Made by a program: the position numbers and the translations under genes
Part shown: positions 40,132 to 49,671 of the stretch, one piece after another
Layout: each line of letters opens with the position of its first letter
Position numbering within the stretch: position 1 is the stretch's first letter
Source: Geobacillus sp. 46C-IIa
GTDB lineage: Bacteria; Bacillota; Bacilli; Bacillales; Anoxybacillaceae
Direction of reading: 5' to 3'
Length of the DNA stretch: 64,000 nt
NCBI RefSeq assembly: GCF_014679505.1
Contig: NZ_CP061474.1
Coordinates: 310,001 to 374,000, forward strand
The notes under the pieces: model-generated
Database searches by the model: none
What the model was told of the DNA's origin: nothing
What the model saw: the letters and a program-made list of their open reading frames with translations, nothing else

Positions 40132-41301
40132 ATGAGAAAAAGGATCTATGTCTGCTTGGCAGCATTACTAGTTCTTTTTCTTACCGCTTGTGGAAAGACA
40201 GCAACAACAGGGGAAGAAGATCAAATCAAAATTGGTGCCATTTTCTCCGCTTCTGGGGGAGCAGCCCCGCTTGGAAAACCAGAAATGGAGACCATCAAAA
40301 TGCTGGTGGAACAATGGAATAAGCAAGGTGGCATCAATGGTAAGAAAATCAAGCTGATTGCCTATGATGACAAGTCCGATCAAAATGAAGCCGTATTATC
40401 CACGAAAAAGCTGATCGAGCAGGACAAAGTGAAGGCACTAATTGGCGGCACGATCAGCGGAAACTCCTTAGCCATGATCCCACTCGTTGAGAAAGCAGGC
40501 ATTCCGTACATTTCCCTCGCTGCAAGCAAACAAATTGTCAATCCAAGCGATGGATCCTCGCGCCATTGGACATTTAAAACAGCCCAAGGAGACGATATTG
40601 TCATTAACAAGCTGCTTGGCTTTTTGAAAGAAAAGGGATGGACGAGCGTTGCCTGGCTCAATGTCGCCAATGCTTATGGAACAAGTGGCCATAGCGAGTT
40701 TGTGCACTATGCTCCGGATTACGGAGTCAAGGCTGTGATTGAAGAGGAATTTGAGGCGACCGTCGATGATGCGAAAGCGATGTTGACAAGAGTGAAAAAA
40801 GCCAATCCACAGGCGATCATCGTTTGGGGAACAGCGCAAGAATCGGCAGTTGTGACGAAAAATATTCGCGAGCTGGGCATTAATGTGCCGATTATTGCAA
40901 GCCACGGTGTTGGCACAAAAAGCTTTATCGATTTAGCAGGAGAGGCGGCGAACGGCGTCATTCTCCCTGCGGGGCGCATTTTAGTGGCTGATCAGCTCCC
41001 GGACAGCGATCCGCAAAAGGAGACGCTATTAACCTATAAAGAACAGTTTGAGAAAACGTACAACTATGAACCGACGACATTTGGCGGGCACGCTTGGGAT
41101 GCGTTCCATCTATTGATGAATGCCATTAAAGAAGGGGGAACTGACAAAGAAAAAATACGGGGGGTGCTGGAAGAGACAACGGATTTTGTTGGTGTCTCAG
41201 GCGTATTCCATATGTCCAAAGACAATCATACCGGACTGAATGCCGATAGTTTGGTGATGGTGCAAATTCAAGGCGGAAAATTTGTGCTTGCGGAGAATTA
41301 G
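40132..41301 (+). CDS. ABC importer substrate-binding lipoprotein (LivJ/K type)
   Basis: 389 residues. Signal peptide with lipobox FLTAC (Cys ~20), then a periplasmic-binding-protein type 1 fold: IKIGAIFSASGGAAPLGKPE, LIEQDKVKALIGGTISG, FGGHAWDAFHLL. Family binds branched-chain amino acids, but family members beside aromatic pathways often bind aromatic acids; here 4-hydroxyphenylacetate is the likely ligand by context. RBS is AAGGGGG. Confidence 0.85.
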   Translation: MRKRIYVCLAALLVLFLTACGKTATTGEEDQIKIGAIFSASGGAAPLGKPEMETIKMLVEQWNKQGGINGKKIKLIAYDDKSDQNEAVLSTKKLIEQDKVKALIGGTISGNSLAMIPLVEKAGIPYISLAASKQIVNPSDGSSRHWTFKTAQGDDIVINKLLGFLKEKGWTSVAWLNVANAYGTSGHSEFVHYAPDYGVKAVIEEEFEATVDDAKAMLTRVKKANPQAIIVWGTAQESAVVTKNIRELGINVPIIASHGVGTKSFIDLAGEAANGVILPAGRILVADQLPDSDPQKETLLTYKEQFEKTYNYEPTTFGGHAWDAFHLLMNAIKEGGTDKEKIRGVLEETTDFVGVSGVFHMSKDNHTGLNADSLVMVQIQGGKFVLAEN

Positions 41302-41307
41302 AAAAAG

Positions 41308-41340
41308 AAAGGGAATTAGGCGGCGGATTCCCTTTTGTTT
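41308..41340 (+). terminator. Attenuating terminator after binding-protein gene
   Basis: AAAGGGAAT (41308-41316) pairs with ATTCCCTTT (41327-41335), then TGTTT. Would make binding protein exceed permease. Confidence 0.7.
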
Positions 41341-41370
41341 CACCTAGCCAATAGGGGGAGGACAAAGCTG

Positions 41371-42252
41371 ATGGAAGCATGGAGCCAGTTTGTGCAGCTG
41401 CTGTTTTCCGGACTGACGCTCGGCAGCATTTATGCATTAGTGGCGCTCGGATTTGTGATTACGTACAGTGTGACCGGTATTTTAAACCTAGCTCAAGGAG
41501 ATTTCGCGATGTTAGGCGCCCTGATTTGTATTGCGTTGGTCAAGAGCGGCGTGCCGTTCGTTCTCGCTATCGGGATGAGCATGCTCGCCGTGATGGTCAT
41601 CGGAGGGCTGTTTGAACGGCTGGCGATTCAGCGGGCACGCCATGCGTCCGTCGCTGTGCTCATTATTATTACGATTGGCGCGTCGTTCGTCTTTCGCGGG
41701 ATCGCTTTGCTTGTATGGGGGACGGATCCGTATGCTTTGCGTCCGTTTGCTGGGTGGGAATCGCTTTCGATGTTTGGAGCGGTGATCCAATGGCAAAGTA
41801 TTTGGGCGATCATCATTTCGATTACTAGTTTCATCGGATTGCACTTGTTCTTTCAACGGACGTATTTTGGCAAAGCGGTGGCGGCTTGCGTCATCAATCC
41901 GTTTGCCGCCCGTTTGATGGGCATTGATATTCGCAAAATGTCGATTGGGGCTGTCGCGGTTAGTGCCGGGCTTGGTGCATTGGCGGGAATGGTCATCGCT
42001 CCGATCTCCGGTGCCTCGTATGATATGGGGATCATGATCGGATTAAAAGCATTTATTGCGGCCGTTGTGGGTGGATTGACGAATGCTCCGGCCGCGATCG
42101 CGGGAGCGTTTCTTGTCGGTTTGCTCGAATCGTTTGCCGAAGGATATTTGTCTTCCGGATACAAAGACGCGATCAGCTTTGGGCTGTTATTGCTTGTGCT
42201 CTTCTTTATGCCGAATGGATTGTTTGCGAAAATGACAGGAAAGCGGGTATAA
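41371..42252 (+). CDS. ABC importer permease (LivH type)
   Basis: 293 residues from ATG 41371 (GGGGGAGG before it; codons from 41335 lie in the terminator). About eight helices; TLGSIYALVALGFVITYSVTGILNLAQGDF is the LivH signature (given in parts: GILNLAQGDF). First half of the channel heterodimer with the next gene. Confidence 0.92.
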   Translation: MEAWSQFVQLLFSGLTLGSIYALVALGFVITYSVTGILNLAQGDFAMLGALICIALVKSGVPFVLAIGMSMLAVMVIGGLFERLAIQRARHASVAVLIIITIGASFVFRGIALLVWGTDPYALRPFAGWESLSMFGAVIQWQSIWAIIISITSFIGLHLFFQRTYFGKAVAACVINPFAARLMGIDIRKMSIGAVAVSAGLGALAGMVIAPISGASYDMGIMIGLKAFIAAVVGGLTNAPAAIAGAFLVGLLESFAEGYLSSGYKDAISFGLLLLVLFFMPNGLFAKMTGKRV

Positions 42253-42264
42253 GGAGGAATGGCG

Positions 42265-43329
42265 GTGGAACGGTATGAACAGATCAGCGGAGGACGGAGG
42301 TGGCTAGCGCTGCTCATTTTGTTGGCTGCTTGGCTGGGGCTCCCTTTCCTTGTTTCCGGAAACAATTACCTGTTGAGCACACTGATTATCATTGGCCTTT
42401 ATACCCTAGTCAGTACAGGGATGACGCTATTGATGGGGTACGCTGGGCAAATTTCGCTCGGGCAAGCCGCCTTTTATGGCATCGGCGCTTATGCGTCCGC
42501 TTATTTGACCGCCCATGTAGGATGGTCTCCTTGGCTGGCGATGGCAGTTGGTGCGCTGTTGGCCGCCTTGGTGGCATTTGTTGTTGGCATCCCGGTGTTT
42601 CGGTTGCGTGAACATTATTTAGCTTTGGCGACGCTAGGATTTGGCGTCATTATGTTTACACTGTTTAAGGAGTGGAAAGCGATCACCGGAGGGTTAAACG
42701 GCTTTTTTGGTATTCCGCCGATCAGTGCACTGGGGATTTCCTTACAGACTGATATTCAGTTTTATTACCTTGTTTGGCTGTTTGTGTTTATCGGTTTATG
42801 GTTTGCCCACAATATCGTCCGCTCCCGGGTCGGACGGGCGCTGCGAGCCATTCACGGAAGCGAAGTGGCGGCCAGCTCGCTTGGGGTAAACATCACCAAA
42901 TACAAGTTACAAATCTTTATGATTAGCGCTGTTTACGCTTCAGTTGCCGGAAGTTTGTATGCGCATTATGTTACGTTCATCAACCCAGACTTATTTAGCA
43001 TTGTTCCCTCTATTTATTTTCTGATTATGGTTGTCATCGGCGGGACGGCTGGGGTATGGGGTGGCCTTGTTGGTGCGGCTGTTTATGTTGGCTTAGGTGA
43101 ATGGCTAAAAGCGGTTGTGCCGTTGTTACTTCCGGATGCTGGCGGAGAGTTTGAAATCGTCTTTTTTGGTTTGTTGCTTATTCTCATGCTTATGTACATG
43201 CCTAGTGGATTGACGGACGCCATGCAAAAGGGAATGAAACGGTTTTTGGCAATGGACGGGAGTCAGAAAGGAAAAGCAGCGGCGACCGACCGTCATGAGG
43301 CGCGTTCGATAGGGGGAGGGCATGGATGA
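42265..43329 (+). CDS. ABC importer permease (LivM type)
   Basis: 354 residues. I choose GTG 42265 over ATG 42259, because AAGGAGG (42251-42257) gives seven bases to it and one to the ATG. Ten or so helices, with LLMGYAGQISLGQAAFYGIGAY and the EAA-like loop SLGVNITKYKLQIFMIS. Stop overlaps the LivG ATG. Confidence 0.9.
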   Translation: MERYEQISGGRRWLALLILLAAWLGLPFLVSGNNYLLSTLIIIGLYTLVSTGMTLLMGYAGQISLGQAAFYGIGAYASAYLTAHVGWSPWLAMAVGALLAALVAFVVGIPVFRLREHYLALATLGFGVIMFTLFKEWKAITGGLNGFFGIPPISALGISLQTDIQFYYLVWLFVFIGLWFAHNIVRSRVGRALRAIHGSEVAASSLGVNITKYKLQIFMISAVYASVAGSLYAHYVTFINPDLFSIVPSIYFLIMVVIGGTAGVWGGLVGAAVYVGLGEWLKAVVPLLLPDAGGEFEIVFFGLLLILMLMYMPSGLTDAMQKGMKRFLAMDGSQKGKAAATDRHEARSIGGGHG

Positions 43330-44105
43330 ACGCGATGTTGTTGGAAGTCGAACAATTGTCTAAGTCGTTTGGCGGAGTTCAAGCGGTTCAGCGTGTGTCG
43401 TTTGGGGTGAAAAAGGGAGACATTGTTGCTGTGATCGGGCCGAACGGAGCGGGAAAAACAACATTGTTCAATGTCATTAGCGGCGTTGTTCCGCCGACAG
43501 ATGGTTTCGTTCGTTTTCACGGGATGACAGTCAATGGAAAACGGCCGGATGAGCTGGCGATGCTCGGGATGACAAGAACCTTTCAAAACTTGCAGCTGTT
43601 TGCTGATATGACCGTATTGGAAAACGTCATGGTCGGATTCCATCCACGTTTGAAAAGCGGGATCATAAGCGCCGGTTTTCGCCTGCCCCGTACAGTCAAA
43701 GAGGAGAAACGAGCGCGGGAAGAGGCATTCGTCTGCCTCGAGCAAGTCGGTTTGGCCGATTTGGCGATGGAACAGGCGGGAACGCTTCCGTACGGGATGC
43801 AGCGGATCGTGGAAATCGCCAGGGCAGCCGTCTCCCGTCCGTCGCTTATTTTGCTTGATGAACCGATGGCTGGGCTCAATCCGCAAGAATCAAAGCAGCT
43901 CGTTGATGTATGGCTGGCGATGAGGGAACAAGGGATGACCTTTTTGTTCGTGGAACATGATATGGAAACGGTCATGTCAGTCGCCGACCGGATTGTCGTT
44001 CTCGATTACGGACAAAAAATCGCCGAAGGGACACCGAAAGAAATCGCACGGCATCCGGATGTCATTAAGGCGTATTTAGGTGAAGGGGAGGCGGCGCCAT
44101 GTTGA
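43326..44105 (+). CDS. ABC importer ATPase (LivG type)
   Basis: 259 residues, ATG 43326 overlapping the LivM stop. Walker A GPNGAGKTT, signature region LPYGMQRIVEIARA (LivG-type, degenerate LSGGQ), Walker B LILLDEPMAGLNPQE and H-loop VEHDME. Powers the importer. Overlaps LivF by seven bases. Confidence 0.93.
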   Translation: MNAMLLEVEQLSKSFGGVQAVQRVSFGVKKGDIVAVIGPNGAGKTTLFNVISGVVPPTDGFVRFHGMTVNGKRPDELAMLGMTRTFQNLQLFADMTVLENVMVGFHPRLKSGIISAGFRLPRTVKEEKRAREEAFVCLEQVGLADLAMEQAGTLPYGMQRIVEIARAAVSRPSLILLDEPMAGLNPQESKQLVDVWLAMREQGMTFLFVEHDMETVMSVADRIVVLDYGQKIAEGTPKEIARHPDVIKAYLGEGEAAPC

Positions 44106-44821
44106 CAATTCGCAACGTTCATGTTCACCATGACCATTTGCATGTGTTAAAAGAGGTTGATCTGCAAGTGAGAGAAGGGGAAATTGTCGCAGTCGTCGGC
44201 GCCAACGGAGCGGGCAAAAGCACGCTCCTTGGTACGATTGCGGGCCTTTATGTCCCTTCAGAAGGTGAAATTCTCTTTGAAGGTGAACCGCTTTCGTACG
44301 GAAAAGTAGAACGTATCGTCGAAAAAGGCGTTTGTCTCGTTCCGGAGAGGAGGCAAATTTTTGAAGGCTTATCGGTCAAGGACAATTTGCTCCTTGGGGC
44401 ATACCGCCGTTACCGTCGTGATAGGCGCGAAGTGAAGCACGATTATGAACAAGTGCTTGAGTTGTTTCCAAAGTTGAAAACGATGCTTGACCGCCCAGGA
44501 GGATTGTTAAGCGGCGGTGAGCAGCAAATGCTGGCGATCGCCCGGGGGTTAATGGCAAAACCGAAACTGTTGATGCTTGATGAGCCATCGCTCGGGCTGG
44601 CACCACTCATCGTCAAAGAAGTGATGGAGCTGCTGAAACGACTGCGCGATCAGCTTCATACCACCGTTGTGCTCGTTGAACAAAACGTACGCGCTGCACT
44701 GCAAACGGCGGATGAGGCGTATGTGTTGGAGCGCGGCCGGATCGTGGCGCACGGAAAGGCAGTTGAATTGCTCGTGGATGAACGGGTAGCTGCGGCATAC
44801 CTTGGGGCGGCGGGCCGCTGA
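44099..44821 (+). CDS. ABC importer ATPase (LivF type)
   Basis: 240 residues. Walker A GANGAGKST, signature LLSGGEQQMLAIARG, Walker B LLMLDEPSLGLAP, and VEQNVRAAL switch region. Second ATPase; last intact gene of the importer operon, before the broken hpaC copy. Confidence 0.93.
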   Translation: MLTIRNVHVHHDHLHVLKEVDLQVREGEIVAVVGANGAGKSTLLGTIAGLYVPSEGEILFEGEPLSYGKVERIVEKGVCLVPERRQIFEGLSVKDNLLLGAYRRYRRDRREVKHDYEQVLELFPKLKTMLDRPGGLLSGGEQQMLAIARGLMAKPKLLMLDEPSLGLAPLIVKEVMELLKRLRDQLHTTVVLVEQNVRAALQTADEAYVLERGRIVAHGKAVELLVDERVAAAYLGAAGR

Positions 44822-44982
44822 TCGCAGTTGTTATCATCGCTCCTCTCTTTCCTGAAATTCGCTATAATCGTCGTGTTTTCCTAATATAACATCAAAATGG
44901 AGAGCAGCCAACTACCGTTTTCAAGCAGAAATAAACTAGCTGCACAACCACAATTGATGAACAAGGAAAGATGGGAGAACGC

Positions 44983-45453
44983 ATGGATGATCGCACATTT
45001 CGCAACGCGATGGGAAAATTCGCAACCGGCGTGACGGTCGTGACGACCGCGTTTCAAGGGGAAGCGAAAGGGATGACGGCGAACGCGTTTATGTCCGTTT
45101 CGCTTGATCCGAAGCTTGTCGTCGTCTCGATTGGTCATAAAGCACGGATGCATGACATCGTCAAGCAAACAGGGAAGTTTGCCGTCAACATTTTGACGCG
45201 TGGCCAGGAGGATTTGTCGCGGTTGTTTGCCGGTCAGTTGAAGGAAGGGCGGGATGTGGCGTTTGAATAGGTCGATGGATACCCGATTTTGCCAGACGCG
45301 ATGGCGAATATTTTATGCAACGTGCACAGCTCGTACGTCGCTGGCGACCATACGCTCTATTTTGGAGAAGTGGCCGATATTTTGATGAAAGACGAACCGG
45401 GTGACCCACTCTTATTTTTTGAAGGAAAGTATGGGAGTGTTGACCATGCATGA
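44983..45453 (+). pseudogene. Flavin reductase hpaC copy 1, inactivated by an amber codon
   Basis: Frame from ATG 44983 (MDDRTFRNAMGKFATGV) is nearly identical to the intact hpaC at 50192 but has TAG at 45268-45270 where the other has TGG. After the stop the frame stays open to TGA 45451-45453 (DGYPILPDAMANILC, GDPLLFFEGKYGS), so a single base change kills it. The truncated product would lack the C-terminal half of the FMN-reductase fold. Directly behind the importer operon, where a functional hpaC would make sense. Confidence 0.85.
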
Positions 45454-46019
45454 TGAGACAGTCGTGATGGCCGGCGAACAGCCGGCCGGATATCTACTGT
45501 TTAGTGAAATGGATGAATCCCCCAAGAACTGAGTTTGAGAGGTTCTTGCGCATGAAAGGATTTCCCATACACCCGCGTACAGAACTCACTCTTCGTCCCG
45601 CGAGAAATTTCTAGGCGAGCACTCTTTGCAGACGCTACTTTTACACCGCAGACAGGCCGATTCTGTTGTTTCAAGTGCTCCGTTTTCTCGCCCCCGAAGT
45701 TGTCTAATCCTTCTTCTGTCGTTTCGCGTGTGTTAGTTTGTCGGCTAATGAATCCTTGTATAGTTGAGTCGTGTCATGGATAGAAAGGAAACATGCGCGT
45801 TCGGGGTTTACATAAAAAGGTGAATAGAGGGGGCGGTGCTAAAGAACTGATGGTTTATGAGGGAATGCGGCGCGAAATCCGGATTTTGTCAAATAGGGGA
45901 GTTTTGCCAAACTTAAACTTTGCTTCCCTCTACAACCACGGTTTGGTCGGAAATTGTGGGGCTTTCCCCGGCCTTCTACAGGTCAATCGGAAAACAGAAC
46001 TAAGGAAATAATATGATGG
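45454..46019. other. Non-coding region after hpaC copy 1
   Basis: About 570 bases without a convincing gene. A minus-strand frame (45501-45775) has peptide-like character; a plus frame 45793-46011 (MRVRGLHKKVNRGGG) has no features of a real protein. Most likely debris of an inserted element. Confidence 0.4.
45501..45775 (-). pseudogene. Possible C-terminal tail of a transposon-type protein
   Basis: Minus-strand frame without a start, open over about 91 codons to TAA at 45501-45503. Segments such as TTEEGLDNFGGEKTEHLKQQ and FCTRVYGKSFHAQEP read like the tail of an IS-encoded protein (perhaps IS200/IS605 TnpB), but I cannot confirm this. No core of the protein remains. Confidence 0.25.
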
Positions 46020-46048
46020 TTGTGAAAATATGTTTGGTGCAATATAAT
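46020..46048 (+). promoter_or_regulatory. Promoter of TRAP transporter operon
   Basis: TTGTGA (46020-46025), 17-base spacer, TATAAT (46043-46048), 40 bases before the start codon. Confidence 0.65.
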
Positions 46049-46087
46049 CATAAAGGGAAACTGAAAATAGCAAAGGAGATGATGACG

Positions 46088-47089
46088 ATGAAGAAGCGAA
46101 AGTGGTTTACGCGTGCTATGGCTGTTCTTTCTCTGTCGCTGTTGCTCGGCGCTTGTGGAAACGGTAACAACAATGGAGGGACAGAGCAAGAAGGAGCCAA
46201 CGGGAAGCAAGGCGGCGACGTGAAATTCCTCAGCATTGCCACCGGCGGGACGGGCGGAACGTATTATCCGCTTGGCGGGGCGTTTGCCGATATTATTAAA
46301 GATGAAACGGGTATTGACGCCAATGCCATCACTTCGGGTGCATCGGCGGAAAACATGGCGATTTTGGATGCGGGCGATGCGGAAATTGCGTTTGCTCAAA
46401 CTGACATCGCGACATACGCGACAGAAGGAAAATTAATGTTTAAAGAGAAAATTGAAAGGGTGAAAGGGATTGCCACCCTTTACCCGGAAACGATTCAAAT
46501 CGTTACAACGAAAAAATCAGGCATTCAGTCCGTTGAAGATTTAAAAGGAAAAGTCGTTTCCGTCGGGGAAGCTGGCTCGGGGACGCGGGCAAACGCAGAA
46601 CAAATTTTGGAAGTTCACGGCATGACGTTTGATGATATTAAAGCGCGCAACTTGTCGTTTGATGATTCTGTCTCCGGCATCCAAGATGGCACGATTGACG
46701 CCGCCTTTATTACGGCGGGAACGCCGACGGGAGCGGTGGAAGGATTATCCGCGACGGAAGATGTCGTCATTGTGCCGATCGCTGAAGACAAAATCAATGC
46801 GCTGATTGAGAAATACCCGTACTATGCGAAAGACGAAGTGCCTCAAGGGACGTATAAGCTAGCGGAAAACGTTCCGACGGTCGCTGTGCGTGCGATGCTC
46901 GTCGCTCGAGCGGATCTGCCGGAAGACACGGTTTATAACGTGACGAAAGCGATTTTTGAAAACTTAGATAAGGTCAAACATGCCAAAGCTCAGCAAATCA
47001 AGCTGGAACATGCGCTGGATGGCATGTCAATCGAGCTTCATCCAGGGGCGAAGAAGTATTTTGATGAAAAAGGAATAAAAGCGGAATAA
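46088..47089 (+). CDS. TAXI-family TRAP transporter solute receptor (lipoprotein)
   Basis: 333 residues from ATG 46088 (AAAGGAG nine bases before; earlier in-frame ATGs are too close or in the promoter). Lipobox LLLGAC. TAXI core: SIATGGTGGTYYPLGGAFADI, FAQTDIA, VSVGEAGSGTRANAEQIL. Captures a small organic acid or amino acid outside the membrane for the 4TM/12TM permease downstream. Confidence 0.92.
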   Translation: MKKRKWFTRAMAVLSLSLLLGACGNGNNNGGTEQEGANGKQGGDVKFLSIATGGTGGTYYPLGGAFADIIKDETGIDANAITSGASAENMAILDAGDAEIAFAQTDIATYATEGKLMFKEKIERVKGIATLYPETIQIVTTKKSGIQSVEDLKGKVVSVGEAGSGTRANAEQILEVHGMTFDDIKARNLSFDDSVSGIQDGTIDAAFITAGTPTGAVEGLSATEDVVIVPIAEDKINALIEKYPYYAKDEVPQGTYKLAENVPTVAVRAMLVARADLPEDTVYNVTKAIFENLDKVKHAKAQQIKLEHALDGMSIELHPGAKKYFDEKGIKAE

Positions 47090-47167
47090 CGATATTGTGG
47101 GAAGGACTGGCGCGTGTGATAGCGTCAGCCCTTCCTTATTTCCGCCAGCCACTAAGGAGGGCGGCTG

Positions 47168-47668
47168 ATGCGAAAACGGGTCGTAGCAATCAGTGTACTT
47201 CTGGCGGCGGCCGCAGTCTTCTTTCTTCCTTTCCGACAGGTGGTCGCGTTTGAAAAAGAGGGCCGGGTCGCTGCGTATATCCCGATTTCTCAAGGGGACA
47301 CGTTCGCGATTCGCTATACGCATTCGATTCATCGTTCAGATGTCGAAGAAACGTATCAAGTGATGGCTGACGGGACGATTGAACAAATCGCTCTCACCTA
47401 TGAGGATACGGCGGTCGGGATGCCGGCGAACGCGGCGCCAGGGGAGACATTTACGTTTCGAAATGGAAAATACTATATTACCGGCATGGAGCGCAAATTT
47501 CCATCCATCTTGTTGAGCATTGGACGAGTTGTCGCCAATCATCGTGTCGTTTATAAGGGGAAGACGGTAGCGCTAAAAACAGTCATCCCTCCCGGCTCCA
47601 TTGTCCGCATCAAGGTGGCACGACTATCATTGGTTCAATGCTGGAAGGGAGTGAATTTGTTTGGCTGA
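47168..47668 (+). CDS. DUF1850 protein, TAXI-TRAP associated
   Basis: 166 residues, ATG 47168 with AAGGAGGG. N-terminal signal anchor (VVAISVLLAAAAVFFLPF) then a short beta domain with IRYTHSIHRSDVEETYQV, the DUF1850 signature. Such proteins almost always lie between TAXI receptors and fused TRAP permeases, so it probably helps assemble or regulate the transporter. Overlaps the permease by eight bases. Confidence 0.85.
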   Translation: MRKRVVAISVLLAAAAVFFLPFRQVVAFEKEGRVAAYIPISQGDTFAIRYTHSIHRSDVEETYQVMADGTIEQIALTYEDTAVGMPANAAPGETFTFRNGKYYITGMERKFPSILLSIGRVVANHRVVYKGKTVALKTVIPPGSIVRIKVARLSLVQCWKGVNLFG

Positions 47669-49613
47669 CAAGTTTGAACAGCTATCCGCTGAGGAACAGC
47701 AACAATTGTTGGAAAAATACGATCCGGAAGCAGCGACGCGAAAACTGAAAGGGCCGCTTGGCTGGATTGTCTTTTTCGGGCTGCTTTCCTTTTCGCTCTT
47801 TCAGTTGTATGCTTCGATTTTTCAAACGCTTCCAAAACAAATTTTATTGTCGATTCATTTAGGGTTTGCCCTGTCGCTCATCTTTTTGCTGTTTCCGGCG
47901 CGGAAAAAACACCTTCATCGCGCCGACGTCGGCATTGTGAATATCATTTTGTCGCTATTGTCGATCGGGGTCGGTGCCTATTTGCCGCTCATGCTTGATG
48001 ACATCGTGCAGCGCATCGGCATTATGACGCCGCTCGACTTTACGGTCGGTTTGGTCGCCGTGCTGCTTGTGCTTGAGGCGACGAGGCGGGCGGTCGGGCT
48101 GCCGATTACGATCATTGCATCGCTATTTTTGCTGTATGCGTATTTTGGGCCGTATATGCCGGGGTTTTTAGCCCATCGGGGTGTTGATTTAGAAGGGCTC
48201 GTCAAAACGATGTTTTTTACGACGGAAGGCATTTTCGGCACGCCGCTGTATGTATCGGCGACATACATTTTTGTATTTTTATTGTTTGGCGCATTTTTAG
48301 TGAAAACAGGCGTCGGCGAATATTTTAATGATCTGGCGCTCGTTGTCGCCGGGAAGAGAATCGGCGGCCCGGCGAAGGTCGCGGTGTTTTCAAGCGCGCT
48401 GCAAGGAACGATCAGCGGCAGCTCGGTGGCGAATGTCGTTACTTCCGGGTCGTTTACGATTCCGATGATGAAACGGCTCGGATATGGAAAAGAGTTTGCC
48501 GGTGCCGTTGAGGCGACGTCGTCCACCGGCGGCCAGCTCATGCCTCCGGTCATGGGAGCGGCTGCGTTTTTGATGGTGGAGTTTATCGGCGGCATTTCGT
48601 ATTGGGAGATCGCAAAAGCGGCGGCGATTCCGGCGATTTTGTATTTCGCCGGCATTTGGATGATGACGCACTTTGAAGCGAAACGAATTGGGCTGCGCGG
48701 GTTGACAGAGGAAGAAATGCCAGACCGAAAAGAAGTGCTCGGAAAAATCTACTTGCTCGTTCCAATCGTCATCGTCATCGTGCTGCTGATGAGCGGAATG
48801 AGCGTGATGCGAGCCGCGCTTTGGTCGATCGTTGCGATCATTGTGGTCAGTGCGTTGAAAAAAGAAACGCGGTTAGGATGGCGCGACATCATTGACGCTT
48901 TGGTCGATGGGGCGCGAAGCGCGCTGTCTGTGGCGGCGGCGACAGCAGCTGCCGGGATTATCGTCGGTGTCGTAACGAAAACCGGCCTTGGCTTAAAAAT
49001 GGCGAACGGATTAGTCGATTTGTCGAACGGCATTTTGATCTTAACGCTCTTTTTCACGATGTTGACATCGCTCATTCTCGGCATGGGGTCGCCGACGACC
49101 GCCAACTATGTCATTACGTCAACGATCGCTGCACCGGCGATCATCGCTTCCGGCGTGCCGGAACTGGCGGCTCATTTGTTCGTCTTTTACTTTGGCATTA
49201 TTGCCGACATTACGCCGCCGGTGGCGCTTGCGGCGTTTGCGGCCGCCGGTATTTCCGGAGGAAAGCCGCTAAGGACCGGGGTGATCGCGTCGAAGCTTGC
49301 GATTTCCGCGTTTATCATTCCGTATATGTTTGTCTTTTCGCCGGCGCTGTTAATGATCGATACGACGCTTCCCTATTTGATATGGGTTGTCTTTTCCGCG
49401 TTTATCGGCATGCTAGCCATTAGCGCGGGGATGATCGGCTTTTGGTACCGGAAGCTTAACATTCTTGAACGCATCGTTGCGGTTGTAACAGGGTTGTTGC
49501 TGATTTATCCAGAAAAAATCAGTGACATTGTCGGATTAGGCTTATTTGCTGCCATGTTTGCCATTCAATATGCAGCCGGAAGACGGGAACGGACGCAGAA
49601 AACGGCGTCATAA
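47661..49613 (+). CDS. Fused TRAP transporter permease (DctQM-type 4TM/12TM)
   Basis: 650 residues from TTG 47661 (GGAAGGGAG upstream). About 16 helices: a small-subunit-like N-terminal region and a large DctM-like region with SALQGTISGSSVANVVTSG and GMGSPTTANYV. Sodium-coupled uptake with the receptor at 46088. The TTG start keeps translation coupled with the DUF1850 gene. Confidence 0.92.
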   Translation: MADKFEQLSAEEQQQLLEKYDPEAATRKLKGPLGWIVFFGLLSFSLFQLYASIFQTLPKQILLSIHLGFALSLIFLLFPARKKHLHRADVGIVNIILSLLSIGVGAYLPLMLDDIVQRIGIMTPLDFTVGLVAVLLVLEATRRAVGLPITIIASLFLLYAYFGPYMPGFLAHRGVDLEGLVKTMFFTTEGIFGTPLYVSATYIFVFLLFGAFLVKTGVGEYFNDLALVVAGKRIGGPAKVAVFSSALQGTISGSSVANVVTSGSFTIPMMKRLGYGKEFAGAVEATSSTGGQLMPPVMGAAAFLMVEFIGGISYWEIAKAAAIPAILYFAGIWMMTHFEAKRIGLRGLTEEEMPDRKEVLGKIYLLVPIVIVIVLLMSGMSVMRAALWSIVAIIVVSALKKETRLGWRDIIDALVDGARSALSVAAATAAAGIIVGVVTKTGLGLKMANGLVDLSNGILILTLFFTMLTSLILGMGSPTTANYVITSTIAAPAIIASGVPELAAHLFVFYFGIIADITPPVALAAFAAAGISGGKPLRTGVIASKLAISAFIIPYMFVFSPALLMIDTTLPYLIWVVFSAFIGMLAISAGMIGFWYRKLNILERIVAVVTGLLLIYPEKISDIVGLGLFAAMFAIQYAAGRRERTQKTAS

Positions 49614-49634
49614 AAGTCCGATTTGAACAAACCG

Positions 49635-49671
49635 AAAGGCAGGCGCTCATCTGGACGAGGCCTGCCTTTTT
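49635..49671 (+). terminator. Terminator of TRAP operon
   Basis: AAAGGCAGGC (49635-49644) pairs with GCCTGCCTTT (49660-49669), followed by TT. Confidence 0.85.

Noticed and set aside
45268..45270. Programmed amber read-through (pyrrolysine-like) in hpaC copy 1
   Set aside because: No evidence for suppressor machinery; the paralogue has TGG at this place, so a point mutation explains it.
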